Shown here: piece by piece, positions 55,343-64,000 of the stretch | Position numbering within the stretch: the stretch's first letter is position 1 | Layout: the number at the start of each line of letters is the position of its first letter | From: Pyrenochaeta sp. MPI-SDFR-AT-0127 | Taxonomy: Eukaryota; Ascomycota; Dothideomycetes; Pleosporales; Cucurbitariaceae | Direction: 5' to 3' | DNA: 64,000 nucleotides | Assembly (NCBI GenBank): GCA_020747015.1 | Contig: JAGTJM010000026.1 | Span: forward strand, 248,001-312,000 | Made by a program: the position numbers and the translations under genes | Notes under the pieces: model-generated | Databases searched by the model: none | Seen by the model: the letters and a program-made list of their open reading frames with translations, nothing else | What the model was told of the DNA's origin: nothing

Positions 55343-57270
55343 TTTGGCGGGGGTCTGGGGGGAAATTGGAGATGAGAAGGCAAGGGGAAAGGAAGAATAT
55401 AGCGGAGCCCAACGTCTCTGCCTGGCTCAGCCTCGTCTTGTGTTGCGCGTACTTTGGTTTGTTTCTCTTGTTTTGCTTACCCGATGACGACGTGGGGCGA
55501 ATGCCAAGGCCGTCTGTCGAGGGGCAATCGCAGGACGCTCCCGGCTTACGTACGCAACTCACTCCAGGCATCTGCATAGTGCTACTATTCTTACAGTCCG
55601 GCCATTCCTCCCAGCCAAGAGAGTGTAATACTGGGACATGTACTGTTTCCTATTCACACAAAATTGTAGAGACTCAAGCTACCAAACGCCCGCCAAATAT
55701 TTGTACCCACAGCTTTAATGCCCGACGCCATCCATGGATCCCCTGTTCCTCGAAGCGGTGTCTCGCTTTGCCACCTCGAGTGCCACCTTCAAAAATTGAC
55801 AGCGAAAGTCTCCCGGACTAACTCACACCTGACATGTGCTCTAGTAAACGTGACTTCTGGATTTGAAGCTCTTTCCCACCGTTATCTGAAGCATAGTATT
55901 TCCTCCGAGAAACCTCTGCACGATTCGGCATCCAGCCATCCACATCTTGCTTCCTAGTGACATTCCTTCAGCCTGGTTCTCAGCTTTATCACTTGTTAGC
56001 AATCGGTTCTGGGATAGAGAATATCCTGCTGAGAAAGGCTGTTGCAACTCAGAAGTAATGGGCGAAGACAGATGCGCTCTTCGCTTCCACTTCTGGAAGT
56101 CGCACACAAAACGTGAACTACCCCGTGGGATCGAGCAGTACCCCGCATCACCATGCGGTATACACACTGGATGTTCCTTATGCTGTCGAAGCGCTCGCTA
56201 TATGAGGATCAGCGAGGGGTGGACTAAATTTACCATCAGCTGTGAGATTTTGGATGCAAGACGCACAAAATAGGACACACAAGACATCACGCATTGGTCT
56301 GGTTGCACACAGTATATATTTTGAAAAGAGCTTTTGATTCCCTCATTATCATCATAAGGTCCAGATCGCCGGCTCGTCAAGTAGGTCCACAAAATAAACA
56401 CTAAACCCATTCACATGTCCGCTAAAAAAGATACTCCACATGGACCAGGCGACTTTTCAGCCAGCACGGTCCATCTGACCAGAAACACTAAGATGAACAA
56501 CTTTCTTGGAGCATGGTGCTCGCCGAATAAGCAAACATCATCAGGACCTGAACATCCTTCGCATTCGTTTGCGCCTTTATTTCGTCAAACATGGCGTGCC
56601 GTCGGTTTCGAAATGAGAGTAGTCATGGCCTGTTGTGTTGCTCACGCTCTCGCACACGCTGCCACAATATATGTCCGGTATTAACGGTGGTTGGTTTGGC
56701 GTATGTCGAGCGAGAGGATTGACGTGGCAGTGTGGCGAGCAATCGTGAGCTTCCCATGCCCTTCAGGGCCGTCACAAAGAAGATGAGTGTTGTAGAAAGT
56801 ACAGAACCAGCAACCGAGACATGAAGCAAATGCGCCAACAGAGACTTGCAGATGCTTATGCCCCGCATGCAGGAGTCGTATATCGTGAAAATGAAAGTCC
56901 AAGACATGGTCAACTGGAACTCGAGTTCCGAGAAGCAAATGGTCGTTAAAGTCGTGAATGCCCGGAGGTGCAGAATGTAGAGAGAGAGAACACAGGAAGT
57001 GGAAGGAAAGAATAAACACAAGGAAATGTCCACATCAGAGGAAGAGTGGCGTTTGTTGTTCGTTTGATGTCGTTTCGTTTCGATTCGAGGATGGATGATA
57101 TTGCTATTGTCTTGGTCCAGAATGTGGGGGAAGTATGGTGTATGCGTTCCTTGCAACATTGCTTGTTCGATGCTGCAGAACCATTACAGGTGGAAGCTAA
57201 ACCGCCGTCTAGTGCGAACAGTGAACCGGCAACTAACCACCCGAGCAAGATATGGAAGAAAAGGGTCCCG
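55343..57270. other. Gene-free stretch between fimbrin promoter and StuA 3' end
   Basis: 1.9 kb. A plus-strand frame at 56415-56684 and minus frames at 56.6-57.2 kb lack family marks. It likely includes a long StuA 3' UTR. No repeat or RNA gene seen. Confidence 0.5.
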
Positions 57271-59380
57271 TTACCTCCTGGCGCGCTGGGCTGTCATGGT
57301 GTGTGCACGCTGAATGCCAGGAGAAGGATCTTGGCCGTACGTTGGACCAACAGCACCACCTTCCATGGTTTTGCGTCTCTTCAGACCACCCATGTCGTCT
57401 CCTTGAACGCTGTCAGGGCGATATGGGTCCTGATCTTCGTCGTCACGGCCACGCTTGCCGCTGGAGTTCACTCCATTAGTCGAAGGATATCCCTGGTTGG
57501 CATACTGTGGTACAGCGCCTGGCCCAGGATAAGCATCATGAGCTGCATTACCATTTGGAGCACCACGAGGGTCACTCATCACATTGTAAAGATTGCTAGA
57601 TGGTGGCGCTTGACGTTGAGGGGTAGGATATCCCGAGTTCCACTGGGTTTGGCCTGTTGCTGTTGTGCGTGGTGTCGCACGTCCAGAGCCATTCTGGTGA
57701 GGAGACCCAGTCATTTCTGGAGACAAGTGGGCATGTTCAGGGTGTATCGGGCCTGGTCCACCACTGGGATTGTAGCCATACGGCCCCCGGTTTCCATTGT
57801 ATGGAGCACTAGAGTGCGTGTACTCTTGGTCTTGCTCATGGTCACCCTCGCCACCGGTGGGAGCAGGCACCTGATCATTGCTCTGTGGCATCATGCCATC
57901 AGCTGGCTTAACTTCACCCTCATCTGTGACATCGCCGATGCGAGAGGGTGGTGCCATTTCGGTCTTGGGGTAAGGTCCATCTGGACGGTACGCCATCATT
58001 GGCTGCCCCTGGGCATACTGGCCCGGCTGGGACGGAGGCGCAGAATACATGGGCCTCGAGCCATCGAAGCTCTGAGCTGAGGCGTAAGTAATACCTTGCT
58101 GCACGGCGCCTGGTGGCGTGCTTGCGGGGGTGGTAGGAACAGAGCGTGCGTTGCTCAGGCCTGTATCAATGGAAAGAGGCTGGTTACCAGGTGTGTGCTG
58201 AACGTTGGCACCGTTCCACTCGTAGGAACTGCCTTGATTACCCATGCCCATGATACTTGAGGCGCTTGTGGGAGGTGTAGGGAAAGTGTGGGCGCGATCG
58301 ATACCTGGGCGGCCTGATGCGGGATTCGGTTGAATGGCATGCGGGGGCTGGGACATGGCAGCCCCGATTGGGTTGCTCATCGAGTGGTGATGATGCAGAG
58401 ACGGTGGTTGCGATGTCGTCGGCCCAGAAATGTATCGCTGAGTCTGCATAGGGTCAGGTCTTCGGTTGCGGTCTACAGCAGCCATGGCAGCGCCTCCTAC
58501 ACTTGCCCTCGTCTGATTCGAGGGGTGATAAAGCAAAGCTCCAATGTCGTGGACGAACAAAGGATAGAGTTGCTCGGTGATCTTCTCCTTGTTGGCGAAC
58601 TCTAGCGCTCGCTCAAAGGGGATCCTATTTTGAAATTAGTACAACCATTCAAACGGGACCGACAGTTGTTGCTTACCAGACACCCTTGAGATGCATTGGC
58701 CCGATCTTGACAACGTGTCGTGTCTTTTCGCTCTTCAAGATACCGTCTCTGCGGCCTCGAGTCATTCCTGCCACATTTAGAAGTTTCGTGCCGTTGATCA
58801 TGTGATTGTCTACCAGGAAAGTTAGCAGTCAAACTCATAACTTTTCTTTAACCAAACTGTAATATTGCTTACCTTCGCGGCGAGCGACGCATACGCCTTT
58901 TGCCTCGACTTGGAAGCAAAGGCTGCCTTCATCTTCCCAGAGCGTAGCAGTTACGCGAGGCTTCATTCCAGGTGGAGCTACTTGTCCAGTGTGGTCAAAC
59001 TGGTGTGACTGATAGCTCTGGGAGCCCGGTAGTGAAGACGCTGGTGCTCCAGAGGACATGGCTGCTAAGTGTAAGTAAAAAAAAGTCATGTAAAGGCAAT
59101 AAAGTGGAGTTTACTCACCTGGAAGCTGTAGGGTCGAAGGTACCATGGCATTGTTCATGGACGACGAAGCAGGTATTTGTGATGGAACGCCGTTTGCGTA
59201 ACCGTAGGGGGGATATCCAGGCGGTGCAGGCCCATACTGGTGTTGAGGCTGCATCATTGAGGGTTGCGGGGGATACGCATAATGAGAGAGGTTCGAGGGA
59301 GGCCCCGAAGCCGGGGCGTGTTGAGTAGCAGCAGACATGTGGGATGAATGCACGTCAGCATACGATTGCATCTGGTTCAT
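57271..59380 (-). CDS. stuA: APSES transcription factor StuA (developmental regulator)
   Basis: A nuclear regulator of conidiation, growth and, in Pleosporales plant pathogens, virulence-related metabolism. Exons 59380-59119, 59064-58873, 58809-58677 and 58624-57271 give 646 aa. The APSES DNA-binding domain runs from MKPRVTATLWEDEGSLCFQV through [41 protein letters not shown] and WIPFERALEFANKEKI to LYPLFVHDIGALLY. The C-terminus is Pro/Gln/Gly-rich and holds a basic SGKRGRDDEDQ and GGLKRRKT nuclear signal. ATG 59380 (MNQMQSYADVH) matches the start known in this gene family, but an open in-frame region of some 200 codons runs upstream with no ATG. Confidence 0.96.
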
Positions 59381-60600
59381 GCTGTTATAGCCGACTGGGG
59401 CGAAGCCGTAGCCGTCCTGGTTTCCGTACGGAGGGCTCTGCTGCGACTGCGCATTCAAGGGCTGACCGTCACGACTGAGAGATGGCGGAGTGTGCTCCGG
59501 GGAAGGTGTCTTGAAGCCGGCTGTTTGGCCGTTGACCGACGCAGCGTACGAAGTGTTGGAACCTGCGCTTCCACTGCCGACTGAACCAGAGCTGATGGAA
59601 TCACCTCGGGGTGAGGAGGAAGTGGACGAGCCGCTGGGGTGCGGTTGAATGTGGGAAAGTGCCGGTAGTCGCTCGCTCGACACTGCAGGCTTAGGCGCGT
59701 AGTGGGAGTTGTACCAAGTGTCGACTGGGCCGCGGGCGTGGACCGACGAGATCGATGGGAGCTCCAGCTTTACGGTATTGTCACGGTTTGGCTTGTAAAT
59801 TGATTGCGCCCAAAGTCGAGAGTTTCCTCGCGGAGATTCTCGAGTCAATTCACCAGATAGCCGAACGTGTTGTTGTGTGGGTGGGGTGGGTAAGCGTACG
59901 ATGCTCACAACAGCTGATGGCAGGATCTGTGCACGTAGCCGGCAAGACGATAGCTCGTTGATGTTATAGTTTGTGGCCAATGGTTAGGGACGAATAACCT
60001 TGACTGCAAGTCAGTTGTTTGCTTCAATAAGGTTCGAGGTCGGCTAAGGACCGTAGCATCCAACAAGACGCGGGCAGACACGTGTGCAAACAGGCCCAGC
60101 TGGGACACATGTATGCTGTAGGCATGCAAAAAGAAAAATGCGGCAACAAAGAAATAAAGCGCGAAAATGGTGTGCAAGATGCAGTGGTGAGGAAGCTGGA
60201 TGTGGAAGAACTGACCGAGAGTGGTTTCCCAAGCGGACGGGACCGACAAATGGGTCAATGGGCGGGTTGAAGCGGGCAGAGTGAAGTCAAACGCTACAAA
60301 CAATGCTGGAAGACTCGAAAAGCACGTCGTGAGGTCGTTGCGGTCGTGAAGCAAGAAGAGAGCTGGTAGTTTGGCAATGCTTTTTGGCGCTCGATTCAAA
60401 ACACGCAAAGAGACGAAGAGACGAATGCCGGCCTGGAAGAATAGGTGGTGGTGGAGGGTGCGACGGGCCGGAACATGTGCTGCAGAGGCGGCGAGGCGTG
60501 GGTTCGTCGTCGTAAAGCGGTCGTAACGTCGTTGCGCTTCGTTAGGTGGAGCGGGCCGAGCTGTATCGATACTGATAGCTGCAGCGCCTGCTTAGGAAAA
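59381..60600 (-). promoter_or_regulatory. StuA leader and long ATG-less open frame upstream of the start
   Basis: The StuA reading frame stays open on the minus strand from 59380 back to about 59983, where a TAA closes it. It encodes a plausible disordered, Ser/Pro/Gly-rich segment (LPSISSVHARGP, FKTPSPEHTPPSLS) with no ATG. It may be 5' UTR, an exon of a longer isoform joined to an upstream ATG exon, or a non-AUG extension. Small upstream ATGs occur around 60.1-60.2 kb. Confidence 0.4.
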
Positions 60601-60615
60601 CACTATGCGCGACTC

Positions 60616-60623
60616 ACGCGTCA
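60616..60623 (+). promoter_or_regulatory. StuA response-element match, ACGCGTCA
   Basis: Matches the published StuA consensus (A/T)CGCG(T/A)N(A/C) on both strands, about 1.24 kb upstream of the StuA start. StuA autoregulation is known in Aspergillus nidulans; here it is inference. Confidence 0.4.
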
Positions 60624-61898
60624 GCAGGATGGTCGTGGTACAAGCAGCAGACAATGGCATTGACGGGCACCAACCTCCGCCAGTCTATGGGAGAACAACA
60701 AGAAAGCCGACAGACGGGCTTTTTGCGCAAAGAGACTGCGGTGGGGAGGCGGAGGTTTAGAGGCGGAGGGTGGTTGGGATGTGACTTTGATGCTAGTTGC
60801 CGCTGGACCAACCAGACCGGCCGTAGCATAGGCGAGTGCACGGGAAACGCTGGCGGCGAGTCCGGACGGCCAGCGCTGGGACTGGGGGGGGGAGGAGAAG
60901 CGGGCTTGGGGGCAGGGTGGAGAGGAGTAGAAGTAGACCATACTGACCCAATGCACGACGAGACGGAACGCAAGAAAGGACTGAGGGCGACGCTGCGATG
61001 GTAGTTCGTCTTGGGGGGGAGAGGAAGGTGTGGAGAAGGATAGTGGTAGTAGTTCTCGTCGGCGATGCTGCAGAGCTGCAGAGAATCCTGCAGTCGCTCG
61101 ACAAGCAGGCAGGCCGCAGCTAAGAGGGCTGACCGAGACAGGCGAGCAGTGCACGCCCCGCAGCGCAGTCTGTCCCAATAGTCGCTTTTTCTCGCAGAGC
61201 CGGCGTGTCCAATGCCTCTCTACTGGAGGCTGCTGGGCTGCTGGGTTTGCTGGGCTGGGGCTGTCGGTGCGCTACAGCTGGTCGGCAGAGGCAGGATGTT
61301 TGCTATGCGTCGACGGGCCGGCGCGAGCTCGCAGAAACGGCGCAAGGACTGGCGATGCAGTCACGATGAGGCCGCAGCAGCAGCGCAAGAGGGCCAGAAA
61401 CGGGTGCGTGGAAGACGCAGGTTCTGTACAGTGCCTAGAGACGGGTGGTGGAGATCTTCTGGGGGACGCTTCACCAACGCACACCCACGAGCCGCCGCGA
61501 GCACACAATCTAAATTCACTTCGGGCTTGGTGGGCAGAGTGCGAGGGCACCAGGGCATGGCGGCATGGGGGTGGGCCGGCGTGCGCACCCAGCCTGGACC
61601 GACAGCACGACTCCCGTGGAGCAGGCCGTTTCGCGCGCGACCAGCACAGACGCCACCATGGAGCATGCTGACTGGGCTGATCCGCCGACGCTGCGGCAAG
61701 ACAAGGGCGCTGGATGGAGACGGGCGCGCAGGGGCTGCCCTTGCACTGCCTGTACAGCGTCCACGACCATGCACCCCAAGCGAGAAAGCCCACGCCTCCA
61801 CCTAACCAGCCACCTGACGACAGAAGCCAGCCTAGGCACGACAGCAGCGACAGAGTCCCAGACGGCCACACGGCCCAGCGTGCGACGGCCACGGCACC

Positions 61899-61906
61899 TC
61901 ACGCGT
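61899..61906 (-). promoter_or_regulatory. StuA response-element match (ACGCGTGA on the minus strand)
   Basis: Second match to the StuA consensus, about 2.5 kb upstream of the StuA start. Eight-base matches occur by chance, so support is modest. Confidence 0.3.
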
Positions 61907-63370
61907 CTCGACGGCTGGCGTGCCTGGCAGCGAGGACCGCCTCGCAAATTATCCGCCCGCTACCATCTGCCTCATCTGTGCTGCTGTGGCGGCCTGGGTC
62001 TCTCGCTGTCTGGTCGCTCGCCCTCCTCTCAACCTTCAGTGGCAGGGGTGCGTGCGCTTCCAAAGTTAGCGGGCGCCTACTCTTTTTTTTTACACCTCAG
62101 TGTGCCGCTTCCTGAGGCATCGGGTGGAATCCCGATAGGGATGAGACGGCTGAATGCATGGGGGCCACTCACAGCAGCCGGAGATATTTGACGCGCAGCG
62201 CGGCCAAACTTAGTGAATTGATAGGGAACCATCATTGTCCATGTCGTCTCCCATCCACTCCCCCCTCCACCCCGGCCTTGATAAGCCTGGCCGGACATTG
62301 ACGGTGCGGACGCCGACGAGCACAAGCGTGGGCTGGACAAGCCGCCATCCCAGCGAGCGATCGGAAAGCAGACCCTGTTGAAACGCCTCGCTCCAATTCA
62401 CGGGCAGTCGGTTCACCAGTGCTGAGTGGCCCGGCAGGCGCGATGATTTGCACCAACTGCTGCGAGTCAGAGGAGCAACGGCAAGCTTTTGCTCTCCAGA
62501 CGGAGACGAACAAAAGCAGGCAGCACAGGCAGCACAGGGTGCACACTGCCGGTCAGCCACGCTCGTTCTGAAACGAAGAGGCCAACTGCCGCGGCATGCC
62601 CATCTGCTGATGACGCTCGTCATCCTTTCCGCTTTGAAAACGGGCCTCGATGCTTCAGGCAGGACAAGCTGCGAACTCGAGCACACAGCGGCCGGGGCGT
62701 GTCTGAGGGACAACAACTGAGCCAATTCCTGCTCAGGCTAAATGGCCGCTGCCCTCCAACTCGGGCAGGGATGGGCCCCAAGGCGAACGGGAGAGACGGA
62801 CGGTAGGCCGTGCCAGCCAGCTCGTGTTCTGGGCGGTGCTCAGACCCGGGCGTGGTTGGATGGATACTCTGCTCGACTCCCCACGGCCTGGACGTGTCTG
62901 TGTCGTCAACGAGCAGGCATGAGACCAGCGTCCATCACGTCCACGCGAGGCCGTCAATTCAACAACAATCACTTGCAAGACGTTCCAAGACACGAAGCGA
63001 GACGGGGAGGGGGGGCAGCATGTGCAACGTGGAGACTCGACAGTGTACGACGGCCATGTCATGTCAGCGGGTGTGGACAAGCCAGACGACCAGACGACGA
63101 CTAGACGAGCCACACCTCCATGTTGGGTGCGCCGAGGCGTCGCCCGTCTCCACTCGCACTCGTTGCTGAATGCCATCCAGAGTGAATTCCCTCGACAAAC
63201 GTGCCCACGGTACCACGGGCTTGGTGTTGGATGTGGACGCCGTTGAGCTTGATAGGACGACCGCTAGTTGCGGTGAGGAGATGCGCTGGCGAGTCTAGCC
63301 CGATGCGGCCCAAGGCCAGCTCAGTCACGCTTTTTGCTGCTTCACCCTCAACAGCCACCCGCGCTCGCAA

Positions 63371-63397
63371 CACACACACACACACACACACACACAC
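63371..63397. repeat. (CA)13 microsatellite
   Basis: Uninterrupted CA dinucleotide run of about 27 nt, preceded by CTCGCAA and followed by CTG. Likely length-variable between isolates. Confidence 0.9.
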
Positions 63398-64000
63398 CTG
63401 CGTCGCCATGTTCAGTTGTCGTGTCTCGCCGCCGGAATCCAATGGACCCAGTACCTTGGATGGGGCGTGGTGCAGAGACACAAGGCCTTCCTGTCCAGCC
63501 AGCTGAAACATACGCTGCCATACAGCCTGTGCTGCTCCTTTCTCGCTCCCGCGTTTTTGCCGGTGCACGTCGTCTTGCTGTGAATCACGAGATCCGCACG
63601 GCGCACGGGAGAGTCCGGCTGCTTCCATGCGCGGACCATGCGAACGGTGACAGCCTCAAACTCTGGGAGAGCCACTGGGCCAGATGGCACCTATCCCAGA
63701 TCAGCTTGTCGCTTCAGGCGCCAAACCAACTGTTCGCATCCCATTCGACCCCTGCTAGCCGCCAAAGGCCCCATTCTCATTCCCCCCTCACAAATCTCTC
63801 ACACCTGTGCGACCACTGACGGCGTCATATGGGGACACCTCCACGACGATCGCATCATCAGTCGGACCTAATGGGGCCCGGAGAGGGGATTCGAGACCCC
63901 AAGGCCACCAAGTTCATTACAGCATGGTGGTACCATTGCAGGCACGCGAATTACACCAATGGTCCATGTACGCTCACAAGCCTTACGCGACCCGCGTACT

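Larger units (their letters stand above)
60624..64000. other. GC-rich region upstream of StuA without supported genes
   Basis: About 3.4 kb to the window end. Many long overlapping frames appear in all frames, as expected for GC-rich non-coding DNA, and none shows a family. It contains G-runs near 60880-60900, a CA microsatellite and StuA-type sites. Probably distal StuA promoter or long leader. Confidence 0.5.

Noticed and set aside
56415..56684. 89-codon plus-strand frame beginning MSAKKDTPHGP
   Set aside because: Overlaps equally long antisense frames, no domain or signal, and lies in the presumed StuA 3' flank.
61030..62191. Several frames of 140-215 codons in the GC-rich region upstream of StuA
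   Set aside because: Long frames occur in nearly every frame because stops are rare in GC-rich DNA; they are Arg/Ala/Pro-rich and show no family.
63870..63935. tRNA-like T-arm (GGGGATTCGAGACCCC) near the window end
   Set aside because: The loop would have eight bases or an A-C closing pair, and no matching D-arm, anticodon arm or acceptor stem is found around it.

Overview
This window is chromosomal DNA of a filamentous ascomycete, most likely a Dothideomycete of the order Pleosporales. The basis is many short GT-AG introns (about 45-70 nt) with CTRAY-like branch sites, dense genes on both strands, and gene content typical of these fungi: an APSES regulator very like StuA, an AA9 lytic polysaccharide monooxygenase, a CAP20-like perilipin, and DUF6536, 2EXR and F-box proteins. 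All identifications were made by reading the translations and recalling family motifs; no database search was possible. Exon boundaries were worked out by hand and checked for phase consistency.

Layout. 1-3.3 kb: MCM4, with an MCB cluster just upstream. 4.0-9.2 kb: an accessory trio of an amino-acid permease (-), a class I-like O-methyltransferase (+) and a 2-oxoglutarate/Fe(II) oxygenase (-). The permease carries an in-frame TGA and the methyltransferase appears to have lost a splice acceptor, so the trio looks like a small, partly decayed metabolic cluster. 10.2-16.0 kb: an unknown 604-aa protein, a 2EXR-like protein and an epoxide-hydrolase-like alpha/beta hydrolase. 16.4-18.7 kb: SOF1 and RPL27, divergent across 243 bp. 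19.5-20.4 kb: perilipin/CAP20. 20.4-24.4 kb: a gene-poor gap. 24.4-31.8 kb: PRP3 and RPA190, divergent across 433 bp. 32.1-34.3 kb: a DUF6536 membrane protein. 36.0-36.8 kb: AA9 LPMO. 38.0-43.8 kb: a GFA-domain protein, CDC37, RTT103 and clathrin light chain. 45-51.4 kb: a small Cys/His protein, a BTB protein, HST2 and an F-box protein. 51.6-55.3 kb: a coactosin-like actin-binding protein and fimbrin. 57.3-59.4 kb: StuA, followed by more than 4 kb of GC-rich upstream DNA to the window end.

Most of the window is housekeeping: replication licensing, Pol I transcription, ribosome biogenesis, splicing, chaperone, actin and clathrin functions. The accessory material is the permease/methyltransferase/oxygenase trio, the hydrolase, the LPMO, the DUF6536 protein and the F-box, BTB and 2EXR genes. 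The strongest novelty candidates are the trio (with a 3-nt microexon, a nonsense codon and a splice-site lesion), the long ATG-less open frame extending StuA upstream, and the 48-nt stop-free intron in RPA190.
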